From positions 9,672,001-9,736,000 of the forward strand of contig OZ234497.1 in assembly GCA_965153455.1 (NCBI GenBank): a stretch of 64,000 bases of DNA. Reading direction: 5' to 3'. The translations under genes and the position numbers were made by a program. Source of the stretch: Sphagnum compactum. Lineage: Eukaryota > Bryophyta > Sphagnopsida > Sphagnales. Under the pieces are notes generated by a model. It was not told the DNA's origin. It searched no databases and worked only from the letters and a program-made list of their open reading frames with translations. This document shows positions 23,377 through 37,300 of the stretch, one piece after another. Positions within the stretch are counted from its first letter, which is position 1. Every line of letters begins with the position of its first letter.

Positions 23377-25182
23377 AAAAATAGAAGGTTGAATCCAAGA
23401 ATGCAGCTCGTGGTTAAAGCATAACTAGAACGATTGTTGCAAGCAGGTTTCATCCGACCAATAGAACTCACAGATTGGTTGTCGCACATTGTGCTGGTAA
23501 AGAAGAAGGGTGGAAACAAACTGAGGGTATGTGTTGATTATAGGGACTTAAATGTTCGCACCCTCAAAGATCACTTTCCCTTGCCGTTCATTTCCACAAT
23601 TGTCGATGAAGTAGCGGGGGAAGAACTATATAGTTTCATGGACGGTTATTCAGGGTATGATCAAGTGTCCATAGCACCCGAGGATTGGCATAAGACGGCT
23701 TTCACTTCCCCATGGGGTACATTTGTTTACGTCGTGATGCCATTTGGGTTGTGTAATGCATCAGCTGCTTTCCAAAGAGTCATGACCTATGCTTTTTCTG
23801 AGCTTCTTCGTAAGTCAATGGCTGTGTTCATTGATGATTTTAGCACACAAACATCCCGAGAAGAACACCTAGAGATGCTTATGGCATGCTTCCAAAGGTG
23901 TAGGGAGGTTGGCATCTCATTGAATCCAGAAAAGGTGTATTTGGCAGTGGTTCGAGGCATTCTTTTGGGTTATGTGGTCTCTAAGAAGGGCAAAGAACCA
24001 GATCCTGATAAGGTGGAAATCATTGTAAACCTCCAACCTCCAACCACAGTCAAACAAATTCAGAAGGTCCTAGGCCACATCGGATGGTATCGAGACCTAA
24101 TTGAAGATTATTCTACCCATGCTGCACCTTTGACTAACCTCACCAAAAAGGCAGTCAAATTTGAATGGACCCAGGAATGTCAAGATGGGTTGAATGCCTT
24201 GAAAGAAAAACTCACCTCTTTCCCTTGTTTGTTACCACCAGATTGGAATAAACCATTCCATGTCTATTGTGATGCTTCAGAGGTGGCAGTTGGTAGTGCC
24301 TTATGCCAGCCTGATGAAAAGGGCAAAGACCACCCCATAGCCTTTGCTAGCAAACAACTCACCAATGTTGAACGTAACTACACCACCATAGAACGAAAAT
24401 GTTTAGCCATGGTCTTTAGTGTCAAGAAGTTTAGGCACTATTTGTTCATGAATCCTGTAGTGTTTTTTGTGGATCACATGGCCTTGAAGTATATTGTTAA
24501 CAAGCCAGACCTTAGTGGTCGACTTGCTCGTTGGGTGTTGTTGCTCACTGAGTTTGACTACATAGTCAAATATAAGCCAGGAAGCTTGCACAAGCAAGCG
24601 GATCACCTATCTCGGTTGTCCATAGAACTTGGCACATGGGAAATAGACGACAATTTCCCGCATGCTGACTTGTTTTCCATAGGGGTGGTGCCCACATGGT
24701 ATGAGCACATAGCCGAATTTTTGAGCACTCAACAATTGCCTGAGGGATTATCCAAGAATGAGAGGCGTAAGGTGCGAGTTAATAGTACCCATTTTGCTCT
24801 CATCTCGGGCAAACTTTATCGCAAGGGGGTTGATGGCCTCTTGCGTAGATGCCTCACATATGGGGAGGTTCCGGCTATTTTAGAGGGTTGCCACGACAGT
24901 GCATGTGGTGGTCATTTTTCGGGTCGATTAACTACTCAAAAGGCCCTTAGAGCTGGATACTTTTGGCCTACCATGTTTGCTGATGCAGAGTCCCATACAA
25001 AGCGATGTGATGCTTGCCAACGTTATGCTCGAAACGATCTTCACTTGGATCTTCCATTAAACCCGTCTATTCCCTTGGTGCCCTTTGAGAAGTGGGGCAT
25101 AGATTACATTGGGCCCATTCATCCAACCTCTTCAAAAGGGATGCAATACATCATTGTGGCGACCGAATACTTAACCAAATAG
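23377..25182 (+). pseudogene. pol: Retrotransposon RT-RNase H-truncated integrase
   Basis: Reverse transcriptase starts about 23434 after a TAA at 23422. Visible blocks are SHIVLVKKKGG, RVCVDYRDLN, FPLPFI, YSGYDQV, TAFTSPWGTF, MPFGLCNA and the catalytic FIDDF at 23827-23841 (family usually Y/F-x-DD). RNase H (about 24240-24620) shows VYCDAS, PIAFASKQL, ERKCLA and QADHLSRL. The integrase zinc finger follows (CH..ACGGH ... RCDACQRYAR, about 24880-25030). The integrase core opens with KWGIDYIGPI, but the frame ends 24 residues later, so the second D and the E of the catalytic triad are missing. The element cannot integrate by itself. Confidence 0.88.
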
Positions 25183-28100
25183 CTATGTTGGACATGGTGT
25201 TGAGTCTTTAAACATTGGTTTAAATGAATGACACCTTGACATAAAGTCCTAGAATGTGTAGCGTGTGAGCTTGAAAAAAGACATATCTATCAATCCTAAT
25301 CGTGAATGATGCATAGGAGGCAAGCTACTTAATTTCAACTACAAACGCAATTTAACATATAGAATTACACTTGCATCTTTCCTTCACCAATAGCTTTTGT
25401 GCTTCCAAACATAGTCACCTTGTAGAACCGGAGTAGAGGGACGGAAAGTCGCCTCACAGTCCTCCAAAGTTTGCCATAATTTCAGGCAAGAGCTGCCCCA
25501 CTTCATATCGGTGCATTCAAGGTGCCCAATCTTACTCATATGTTTACTAAACGAGTTGAAATTTTTCTAACTTATTATTCATGTTATGTTCTTCAAACCC
25601 AACAATGCATTTGTGTTTATTCTCAATTTTTCTTAGATCCATGAAAATTTAATGATGATACTCTTTTGGTATTGAAAATCACCTTCCGAAGGCTTTAGGC
25701 TTTTAAGGATTAGCACTAGCATTTTTAAATTTAATTTTTTTTTTTTTTTCAACTTTTGTTTAGTTTGCTTATGTATCCCCTTAAGGTAGATATACCAAAA
25801 ATCAACTAGTAAGGTCAATGAGTTTTGACCTAATCGACTACTAAATTTGTCATTTATGTGTTAGTTATGGGTTCATAATCAATTGGTAACTGGATTAACT
25901 AGTCATTAATTGAAGATTTTAGTTCCAACATTATTGTTAAGAGTTGTGAGGATTTATTTTGATAAATGTTGATTTTTGGGGGAACATGATTTGATAGACT
26001 TTAAATCATTAATCATCACAACCTAATATGAAAAACATCCAAAGTTATTTTGCACTTCCATAGTCCTTAGTTATACTATGACATAAGTTTGATGAAATGT
26101 TTTACATTAAGGTGATTAAGTCAAATAGGAGTTGAGTGGAAGAATTTAAGGTTATGGTATTGGGGGCAAGAAAATGTTTGAGAATGAGTAGGATGACAAA
26201 TGAGATTATAATTAATTAATGTTATTCATGTGATGTTAAGTGTGGACATTATGATTAGCGAATAATGATAATATGTAATAGGACATAATGATGGTAAAGG
26301 TACCCCAAGGAACCGAAAGAGTATATAGGACTTTTTTCATTATTTATCAAAAATATAGAATCTAAATGGGACAAATTAAATTGAGAAAATCCAACAATTC
26401 AAATTAAGATAATTTTCATGTTGGTGGTGATTTTTCACATGGGTACATTGTCATGCATAATATTTTAGTTTGAAGCCAAAAATTTAGAATGTGTTGAAAT
26501 AAGTTTATATAAATGACTTGATATATTTTTTGCATGATTAAATTTTTTCACATATGACTTGCACTTGGGGCTATAAATTCCAAAACTAATTAATACAAAT
26601 ATTCAACCAAATGGTCAAAAGATTTATATTTCATCTTGTAGCCCCATAAGAGGAATTATATGAATTAAAAAATTATTCATATGATTGATAATTTAATCAA
26701 ATACATCCAATCACTAGGAGAAAATTTGTCATTTGTAATTTTAAAATGTCATTTAGGATTGCTTTCAAAATTATTTGTAGTTAAAATGTAGGTGCAAAAA
26801 TTGATTACAAAGGACAATTGTTTTCTACCGAATGAACATTGCTAAACATAGATGTAGACATTATTTATTTATAAATTAAAATTAAAATCAATTGTAATTT
26901 TTAATACATTCATTTTGATTCATTACTCAAAAGGACAATCATATACAATCCAATATATTTTCAGATATTTTTATTCTTTCAATATGAAATTATTTAATTA
27001 TAAGCACATAACAATACACTATGATTGTAATGCAATAAATATTATAAAAATCCAAAGTTGTCCTATGTAATCCTTGAACCATTAGACGATCCCTTTCAAT
27101 ACCTTTACCATGATTGTGCCCAATATCATTGATGGACGTTTCAACTTAAGTAATCATCACTAAAACATAATTACATTAGGTTTTGAAAAAGGAGAACACA
27201 ATGATTAATTCATTCATGTTGGAATATATTATTTGTTTTGTCAATCCCAAATGAATCAATTGTCATGACATTTGTTTTTGTGTCCATTACATATAATATT
27301 CACAATTAATTACTATTTTATCAAAATTTAATAAAAATACCCAATAAACATCTATACAAGACATTTATACAAGATAAAATTTTCATAAGTTTCTTTAAGC
27401 TTGTTTTCAAAAAAATTGAATTCATTCTTATGAAAGTGAAAATTGACACATCCACCTTACCAACCATTGTCAATGGTTTCCTTTCATTTTCTTACAACTT
27501 GAAAAAAATTATTTTCTTTTGTTTAACAATTTGCAGTACATGTGATGTGGTGATGTTGTTAAAGGATAAAGAAATCTCTAAAATGTAAAGAAATGTTAGG
27601 AAAGAAAAAGGTCAAAAGGACTTTTTACATAGTGAAAAAAAATCTTCCAACTTGCACAAGAAAGCCCTTGAAATATTTTGTTTGGTAATGATTATCAAAT
27701 AACAAAAGAAAAAGAAAAAGAATGTTGAATCAACATAATTTTTACTAAAATATCTATTTTTTAACATCATTTTTTGCTCTTTGAAAAAAAATGTTGGTCC
27801 AAATACGCTAAAAAAATAGTGCCATGTTGTCCTTAACATTGTGCAAAAACATGCATGCATATTTTAGAATTTTATAGTGTGATAGTTTTAGAATTGAGAT
27901 TGCTTTCAATGATGGAGTTTTTTAATTTTCAAATTATAGAAAAGCTATCAGTATGGACATCTAATATCTATTTTAGGTGGACATTTTAAATACAACAAAG
28001 ACCTTTTTTGATTAGGATCAATTTCCTTTGATCATTTACCTTGCACTCCCATTTGCATTCTTAGTTGTTTGCCTTCACATTACACAAAAATGAACTATGT

Positions 28101-29096
28101 GTACTTGGATAGTTATAAGGACATCAATGGTATTATCAATGGTGGAATATGGACCCTTATTAATCCCAACAATGTTCATTGTTTCCATTTGAATACCTTC
28201 CCTTTGTTACCTATTGGGGATAATATATGAAAAACCATGGTTGTTTAAGCATGTTTATAATGGCAACTTCAATCTAAGCAATTACAAATTAGAACAAATG
28301 CAAATGTCACTAGAAGAAATATGTCAAAATGTAATCATTTCATTTGCAACTATATGCAATAATTAAAAAATTCATAAATTCACCCTATCTTCACCTTATC
28401 TTTGGGCTTCCTTTCACCCCCCTACCCCTCTTTTAATGGTATACATAAAATAAGGAAATTTGATTAGATCTCAATATGAAATGTTGAAATTCGACATTTA
28501 ATGCACAAGGTTTGAGAGGAATTATACTAGTTATACAAGGAATAGTGAAATTAAATGTAATAGTAGTGGAGGCATTTAGGAGAAAAGAAAGACATGGTGA
28601 AATTCCAAAAACCATCAAAATTAAGGGTTTTTTGAGTTTCAACCCCCCCCCTCCCCCTTGAATGCTAATGTATTTTTTTGCAAGTTTTTTTGAATCTCAC
28701 CTTACTTATGACCAAACTTAGGGTTATGGTTAGTGTTGGATGAATACTTGGATTGTTGAATATAAATCAATTGTTCTAAATCTAGGTATTTGGAACCTAC
28801 ATGGACCTGGGTTCACTTTTGGGAACCAGGTAGAATTGAAATTGTGAGGTTTCATCCAGGTTTTATAACAAGGGTTGAATTGACCCCCAATTTTAAAAGG
28901 TTTTAAAATTGGAATCAAACACGTGTTTGGTTCCAAGTCATAATTTTAATTAAACTAGATTGGGTTTTTGATAAAAATTCAATTTCAATTCCAAAGTAAG
29001 GATTTTGGGTAAATTTTTAGGGTTTAGGGTTATTCTTTTTGTGATTGTTTTTTTTTTTTTTGTTTATTGATCATTTTTTTCTTCACCCATGTGAAT
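25183..29096. other. AT-rich intergenic DNA, no gene seen
   Basis: About 4 kb of AT-rich sequence with short A/T runs and no coding family. It contains the second, inverted copy of dispersed repeat R2 (28463-28504) and a TTGGTTCC/GGAACC-rich patch near 28780-28960. A similar patch recurs around 50560-50900. Confidence 0.5.
28463..28504 (-). repeat. Dispersed repeat R2, copy 2 (inverted)
   Basis: Reverse complement begins GCATTAAATGTCGAATTTCAA and continues CATTTCATATTGAGATCTAAT, matching 15175-15216 with about eight differences. Confidence 0.5.
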
Positions 29097-29375
29097 AAAA
29101 GAAATCACTTGTGGGTTCACAAATTATCATTTATTTTCATTTCATATGTGCATCAAAAAAGTCATTTATGGGCTTCCAATTGTGCAATATCATTTTTTTC
29201 TTCTCTTGTGTGAGTCGAAAAAACCACTTGTGGGTTTGCAAGTGTGTAATTTGATTTTTGTTCTTCAACTATGTGAATTAAAAAAACCACTTGTTGGTTC
29301 ACAAGTGTGCAATATCATTTCTTTTCTTTTCCTATGTGAATCGAATAAACCACTTGTTGGTTCGCAAGTGTGTAA
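29097..29375 (+). repeat. 63-bp tandem repeat, about 4.5 copies, hairpin in each unit
   Basis: The unit contains CCACTTGTTGGTTCACAAGTG followed by TGTAAT, a T/C-rich spacer and TATGTGAATCGAA. CACTTGT and ACAAGTG within each unit can pair as a 7-bp stem. The period is a multiple of three and the last three units stay open on the plus strand, giving a repeated KPLVGSQVCN peptide. The open frame lacks any family features and is probably a by-product of the repeat. Confidence 0.85.
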
Positions 29376-32300
29376 TCCTTTAGAAATATTTAGAATAAAT
29401 TAGAGTTAGAAATATGATAGTTTTAAAATGGGTTTGACATTTTCAAACCTTTGTGATAGTATTCTTTTGGAATAAGACGTTTTATTTTTATTTCACGAGT
29501 TTTTTAGTTTTGAATTTTTAAATATGTAATGTAGTTTGAAGTTTGCTAATGACAAAAAAATTCATTTTAATTGGACTGAAATTTTCAATCATTTGTAAAT
29601 TCTTTTCATCAGATAAAAAATTGATTACTTTTAAGTTTTTGGGTTGTTTTGCATATTGGGATTGAAACCAAAAGTTACCCAAAATCACCAAAATTAGAGG
29701 TTATGGAATTGGTGTCTATAATCATTTCTATTTGAAACTAGGGTTACGAATCAATCACCCTTAAGAAAGAAAATCAAAATAAGAACCCGATTTTGGTTCC
29801 TTAAAAAAGATCAAAATTAAATTGAACCAATCTCTTGAAATTTTTAAGAACTAAAATCGATGGTTGTTCTTAAAACCTAAGAACTGGCCAACATTAATTT
29901 TGTTGTTGTCTTTTCCTTATTTTATGGATAATTCTAATATGGTCATTTGCAATTATTTACCTTGACAATTTTTGGTCATTTTGTGACTATGATACCACTA
30001 TGTTGCAGCTATTAGCTTGTTCATCCTTTCATGTGAATGATTTTAAAAGTTCTATTCATACACCAATAAACTAAACTTGTATGTCCTATTAGTTACATTA
30101 ATAATCAACATTTAATCACAATTAATTTGCGCATATACCTTCTAGAGATATATTAATGAATAATATGAATATATTAAGGCTATAATTCTAAGTTTTTATA
30201 CTAAAAAAATATTAAACTATATTTGTTTTTATACTAAAAAATATTTGTTTAATATATTGGAGGTATACTAAAATACATATTAAGGGACTTTTAGGGTTTA
30301 ATAAGAATTTCTAAACCCAATTTGCAAACTATATTTTGTTTTTGAACATTATCACATGTCACACATCATACTTTTGAGCATATATTATGCTTATCAATTT
30401 TTTCTTTCAAGTTCTTGCTTGTCCATTTGCTATAATTCTAAGCTTTTCCTAGCACTCTCCCTTCTCCATTTGTTACCAAAAACAATTTCACAATCCCTTG
30501 TTCATTTGCTATGTCTATTTTCTTTTATTTCATTTGTTATATCCATTTTTATTTTCTTTCAACGTTTTTTCTTATCCATCTGTTGCATCTTTGAACTTTT
30601 TTCTCAACATTTTTTTATGGGAAATTAAAGTGCGATTATTGTTGTCAAAGTTATTTCCTTGTGGTCATTGTTCTATATTCGCACTTGTTGATCTCCCTAT
30701 TTACATGAAGTTGCTATAATTTTCTAACAATTTTACTATTATTTCAATGCAATTGCTTCTTTCATAATGACAATTCTTTTCCTTGTAGTGTATTCATTTG
30801 TTTCACATGGTTATTGCTTTTCTTTATTTTCATACAATTGTTGTTTCTTTATAGTATTGTTGTTATTATAAGCTCAAAAATTTGCACTTTTTTTTTTCGT
30901 GTGGTTTTTCTTCATGGTAACACCATCAAACCACTTAAATTGATGCTCTTAATTCAATTGATATGTAAGGTTTTTTCTGTGAGCATACGATTGGAGCACG
31001 AAAAAAATCAATTCTTCAAGGTGCAAGGATATGCCATAACATGATAAATCCATGATCTATTGAAACATAACCTATTTTGGAAGGCAATAAAAATTTAAAA
31101 TCAAATTAACAATTGTTTTTCAAACATTTTATGAAAATAAGCAAACATGCATTTGAATTGAAATTTTGAATTGTGTTTCAATTGTAAGTTCAAATTGTTC
31201 AATGTTTGAATGGATGGACTTTCAAAAATTGAATTGTTGTTCTTCATTTCATTGAAATGTTGTTTTTCAGCTTTGCATTGACTTTTTAACATTGGTCTAA
31301 CATAAAAGAATTATTCATCTTTTGCCATTGCTTAATATTTTGATTTTTCAACACCAGTTCATCGATTCATCCTTAAAGGTAGATTCATATAGGCCAATTG
31401 ATGGAGGCACGAATGTTGGATATTTGATAAAGCATGGCACATTAAAGTTCAAGAAAATTTGTTTAGATCTTCACCATGTTTTTATTCATTTTGTGAGCAT
31501 TCTTGTCCCTCTTTTAAGTATTTAAAAATGTTATTTGAATATTTTGTCATGGATCTTTGTTTATTGTTACCAGTGTCTAATTGAATAAAACATATATTCA
31601 ATATTAATAACATTGTGTTATCATTCATGGTTTTAATGATTGACATGAAAACAAATGTCAATTTCATGACTCTAATGTTTTTAGGAATTGCTATCAATTT
31701 TGTTTATTGTGATGTGCTTTTCATAAGTGTTATATAATTAAATGAAATGTTATCAAGATTGATGATTAAAAGATGTTGACAAAGCAAACAAACACATAAA
31801 TGTTACAAAAAATTGTGAATAATTAGTAAAATTTATCACATTATCTAAATTGATTCCCTAGTTATAATCTTAATTGCAATATTGTCAAATTGTTCATTGT
31901 TTTTTCTTGGAACATACTCCTTTCTTCATTAATAAAAGTATTGCATGAAAGATTAATAACCATGTAGGGAAGTGCTCTTCATGTTCTTCTTTCAGTTGCA
32001 CATAAATTTCATTTCCTTGTGCTTATGGGTCCTACACATGCAATGGAACATTGATGTTTCTCTCATCTTGGATTGTTTCAATTGCATTATAACATTCTTC
32101 ATTGAATTGTTTTGAGAGTTGTAAACTATTTAATTCTTTTATATTCATGTCCTAGTAGGAGGTATTGTGGCCAATACCTTTATATAGTTAGAGATCTTGT
32201 AATCTCCATTGAGGCAATTCCATTTGTCTTTACACATTGTCATTGCAAGGAGTTTTTGATCATGTTATTGTTTATAAATCAATTGAAATTTTATTCCATG

Positions 32301-33000
32301 TCAATGTTGTAGGAGTCATGTTTGTTATTGATCGACAATGTACTTTATAACACCATGTTATTTGTGCTTCCAATTGATCAATGCAATCATTTCTTCTTGA
32401 TTGCAACTGAATTTCCGTTATCACAAGGTATTGCCACTCCTTCTCTTTCCCCTCATGTTGTCCATTGAAGTTGTTGAAATCTCTAGTCATTTGTTTATTG
32501 AGTCTATATTTGTATTTATCATTATTCTATACAAGAAGAAATTTGAATTGCAATTGTGAAACTGCAAGCACAAAATGATTGTAGGACTTATGAGTGAAGT
32601 GATTGCAAGCTTTGTCAGTGTGGAATCAACTACAGCTCTATGGGCGGGAAGTGGCTATAGGCTCTATGAGTGCATAAGTGACTATAAGATTTGCAAGTCC
32701 AAAGCAATTAGTGAGGTTTGTGAGTGTGGAGGTGACTAGAAGCTTTATGAGTGCAAAATTTGAAGGTGCAAGCCATGAAAAAGTTGAGATTATCGCAAAA
32801 GAAATTGAGACCATTGTGGATTGAAATGAGCTTGTACTTAAGCTATCATGCAAGAATTGGAGTGGATATCTTATTGATGGTGTAAGCATTGAATGTCCAC
32901 TTTCCAACGGTTTTTTTCCTAGTATCATTTTTTAAAGCACCTGCTATACAACTAAATATTAGTAGTGTAGTTGTTAGTGCTGCTAAGTCAGCAGGCCAGT
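29376..33000. other. AT-rich intergenic DNA, no gene seen
   Basis: No coding family was recognised. Short internal repeats include TTTATACTAAAAAAATATT-like units around 30195-30250 and GTGACTATAAG / TATGAGTGCA-like units at about 32650-32760. Confidence 0.5.
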
Positions 33001-34381
33001 CATCTAATCATTCCCTAATCTGAACAGTGATTGCTATTTACAGTTCTATTAACAACACTATCTTTAGGTCTGAACAGACCTTTAGTGTATGGGGGGAAGA
33101 AGGGCAGGGCCAAAGGGGACTCCTTGGTTTTAAGGGGCCAGGAATGAGGGCCATAACCCACGTTCCTTTTGCACGAGCTGTCCCATACATTAGAAACATT
33201 GGCTTAAACCTAAACCCTAAACCCTAGTATTTCATGCAACCTTCAGGAATTGGAAGAACCAGTGCAGTGGACCTTACAGAACACACAAGAATCCATGCCA
33301 ATTCTCATATTTCCTATTCTAATCTTTGCTCACACTACTACTGATCCTATGCTAGTTTATAACCTAGCTAATGGACCTTTACCTTTTGGGGAACCTACCC
33401 TAGAGGGTGTATTCTGCCTCAGTTTGTCCCTAGGGTTCGAGCTACCAGTCTCACCCCAGTGATTCACCAGGAGGCGGAATGCTAGGGCACGTTCTCCAGT
33501 GCCTAACTGGTGGATGTGCCAAGGCAAAGGAGGGACAAGAGCATTTTTGAGGTGATGGAATGAGACACCTCGGGGACCATGTACTGTTCCTCATTAGGAA
33601 ATATTCCATGGATTTGATCCTTCATTGCACCTTCAAATCAAGAGCATATATATATATATATATACCAAACTATAGATTCCTTTTGAGAATTCAATAGAAC
33701 TGGAGAAAACAGAACATACACTCTGGAAGGTAAGGATCTACATGATTGCCACTCCCAACTAGAGAGAAAGGAGACTGAGGAGAACCAAATGTGTGACAGT
33801 ACAAGAGAAATAGTAAGTGTGTAAAATCAATGTAGCTTTCAACACAGCTCTAAGAGAAAATAGGCTATTGTTGGTGCAATTGGTCTTTTGGCAAATTTTC
33901 CGGCAATGCAAGCCTATTCGAGACTACAAAAGAACTAATCTTTTTGAAGCAGGACTGAACAATTATTTACATCTTAGTGCAGTGTTTTGAATGGCTCAGG
34001 GACTTCTACAAGAATAGGGGGGGGGGGGGAGTGTCTGATACAAGATCTGGGCCAGGAAGACAAAAAAAAATCTCCTGTAAGGAACAGCTATACTCTGAGT
34101 GGAAGAAATTGAAGGGAAGGCCTATCTCACAGAGGTAAAGATGTGAAGGTTCGCAATATGACCCTGGAATTTAAGGCTCTCTGTCTTGTGAAGTCCTAAT
34201 TCTCATTCAATATGTACATGATGGAAAGGTATTACCAACTGTCTCTTTCTGGGGAAAGCTTAGGATATTCAATCGGGATAACATTACAAGACCCCCCAAA
34301 TACCCACTAAGGATCTGCATCCATGTCATTGACATTTTGTCAGTACCTGTATGTTATGTGAGCACTGCCTGAGTGAAGTTG
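33001..34381. other. CRBN 3' flank
   Basis: Presumed to hold the CRBN 3' UTR next to 34382, but no polyadenylation site could be fixed. Contains a short AT run (33648-33662), two tandem AAACCCT units at about 33208-33225 (too short to call telomeric) and a G-run at 34018-34029. Confidence 0.4.
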
Positions 34382-37300
34382 CTACTGTTGGCTGTGGCTT
34401 CCAATAAGCTGGGTCCGTCGGATTCCCCAAAATGATTTGGGACGGGTTTTGCTGTCGATGGCTACAAAGTGCCATCCCATGTGCTGTTCAAAGCCAGTGG
34501 CCCGGCAAGTATTGCACTTTGCCAGTACCCATGCATACCTGCTCCAATTCCCTTGCTCAATTACAGAAGAAATGAATTCATAGAGGAATAGTTTGAGAGG
34601 ATCTAGAATGCAGCTCAAAGTGTCAATGTGCAAGCCAATTTACACTAGACAAACTAGTATACCACCCCCATTGGTAGCCATGAAGTAGATGGGTGGGTGC
34701 CCATTAGCCAACAACCAGATGCTTTCCTGAAGTTTGACATGTGAAACTAAGATACAAGAGAGGGATACAAATAGTATGATGCATCATAAAACCAAGTACA
34801 CATACTAGTACTGTTAAAAGTGATGCACCAAAGTTGGGAAGGCATGGAAAAGGTCGCAAAGGAGAGTGAGAAAGCATACCCTGGAAACCAGCTGTTTTCT
34901 GTTTGAGCATCCCCATCTTCAAAGAGCCCATAAGCATTGGAAAGTGTGAGAGTCTCATGGACATACCCATGCGCATTCACATAAGCACTGATGGGGCCAT
35001 CAGATGACATCACCAGCATATCACTACGTCTTGCTATCAACTCCTGCATGAAATTAACAAAATAATCACTCCTCTTTGGGCACTAGAAACAAATAAGTTG
35101 CACGGAGACAACAAGCCATGCCTGCTGAAACCAATGGACAAAAGCATCACACACAAGGCAAGAAGCAGCACTGCACATACATACCCGACAGCGATTGCAT
35201 TTCAGCTTATCCATTCCCTCTAGAAGCTGAATCTCCCGCTTCAGCCTATTGACAGTACCCTCTGTTTCTAGTAACTCCTGCCTGGTGCAATCCTGAAGGG
35301 GGAGCTTGCTTGCAATGTAGTATGACAGTGGAATAGGCATTTGCACTAAGGCTTCCATGCTGGGAAGGTCTGCCATTTGTCTGAGCATGTCTGCCATAAA
35401 AACAGGATGTATGTGAACATAAAGTTCCAATGCCAACCTTGAAGGCTCCACATGTATGAGAATCATCCAATGAGACCACTGAAAATGTATGAACCACAGA
35501 AATGCCAAACACATAGTGTGGAAGGACATACACTTATATTTGTACTACATACCAGCAGCTCTGCGAGCAAGGTCATATGCATCATACTGGCGGTAAACCC
35601 ACTGAGGCCAGGCAGAGCGCTGGGCCCTAAGGACTGATTTTCTTGCATCTTTGCGCCATGCCATATGAGCATTGCCCCAGACACCATCAGGTGGTCTATG
35701 TGGATGTGTAACAAGGTCATTGACAACCAGTGTAGCATGATTTATGTCTTTGGGACCTTCTCTCTGTGGTGATGCTGGGTTCAGGCGTGGACGCACTCTT
35801 CGTCTATGCCCCATAGACGCTTCATCGCTGCTGTCATTGTCCTCTTCCAGTGCTTGCAAAAGCTCATCATTTTCAGATGCAAATTGCATTGCGCTACATA
35901 CCACAATGACAAAAGATTAGCAGGTTAAGAAACCATCCATGGTACTCAAAATTGTTGCTAGTGTAGTCCGGCTGCAGATGTCAAAAAATATTCCTATGAC
36001 ACCCACCATACACAAAAAGGTTTCATGGTAATCTACATGCACTAGGGCTTTCGTAGGACAGCCTATATAGGCATTGCAAATCTTTGTCAAGCAGTGACAA
36101 CTGAGTTTAACCACTATGTTCCTGGTAACACACTTTCATTTCTAGGACAAAGCATGGAGCATGTAGTTTGATGAGGGATGCTGTAGGTTGCAACTAAATA
36201 GCACTATCTGCATGGACAGGATTAATAGTGCCTAACTTACATCCTCTCATCCTCAGTGGACTCAACATCCTCCAAGATGTCATCATGGCTGCCTGATTCA
36301 GAGTCATCATCTGTCCAGTAATCAGCCTCAGGTGAGCTGATAACTGCCCGGTTAGCTTTACCACTCTTGCGTTCAGGAACACAAGCCAGTGAGCCAAATG
36401 CGTCCCTCGGAATTCGCATCAAGGTATCCTCCTCAATGATCTGGACCTGAGCAAACAGCTGTGACCACATCACAAAATCCAAAAGAGACAGTGATGAACC
36501 ATGAGCATGACACCACTGAAGGGAACAGCCAGCTGAAAAAAAACTAAAACATGACTGTTTCTTCTTCACAGCATAACAATCTGACTACAATGGATTGAGG
36601 GGAGTGGGACTACCGCTCCATCAGGCTCAGTCCATGCCCTCCAGATCCGGAAGCGCTGTCTGCCTTTTGTTACAACGTTCACTGAGCCATCACTGTGATA
36701 GCCTAATTGTCGGATCTGTTCAGCACAAACACAAACAAGCAGATTCAGGCTTAGGCCACACTGCCAGATCAAACTATGCATGAATAATCCAGTTCTTGAC
36801 ATTGCAGAAAGCATAATGTAAACATTGCAATACATGTAGAAGGAGATTGAGCTACAACCTCAGCAGTTGTCCCCACAGATGCAACAATAATACCCCGATC
36901 TTGGGGTTTAGCTCGCACATGAATCTGCACATACAATCCAATAGCCAGTTGGAAAAAAAGCCTTTCAATATGGGAAGTAAATCCATGGATCATCAGCTTT
37001 CTTCCACCAAGCAGCAAGTTGAAAGAGATGCCAATGACAGTGCAAGAGATTACCACTCCCAGTGTGTATGGGGCCTCATTATCTTCTTGCTGCATGGCTC
37101 GCACAACAGCAGCCTTGAAACGAGGTTGCAACACTCTGAGTGGTAATTTCTCCTCGGGAAATAGCACTATGCCTGCAATAAAAAGCATATTCCAAACCTT
37201 CATTTAAAATTTACAAGTAATAGAAATTGCACAAACACTATCAGCACTGTCACAGCTTCTAAAAGGGAAATGGTGACATACCCTCCAGGTAAAACATTGG

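Larger units (their letters stand above)
19939..25182 (+). mobile_element. Decayed Ty3/gypsy retrotransposon internal region (gag-pol)
   Basis: A single reading frame runs from an ATG at 19939 to 25182, interrupted only by four stop codons: TAG 20407, TAG 20479, TAG 23374 and TAA 23422. The domain order gag, protease, RT, RNase H, integrase is that of Ty3/gypsy. The frame ends inside the integrase core, so the 3' part and 3' LTR are missing. No frameshift was seen, so decay by point mutation dominates. The long gag with several zinc knuckles and no visible chromodomain suggests a Tat/Athila-like lineage, but this is a guess. Confidence 0.9.

Noticed and set aside
29097-29375. Regular repeats with short spacers, CRISPR-like at first sight
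   Set aside because: The spacers are also repeated and the host is a eukaryote; this is an ordinary tandem repeat.
33208-33225. Telomere-like AAACCCT units
   Set aside because: Only two units, too short to indicate an interstitial telomere.
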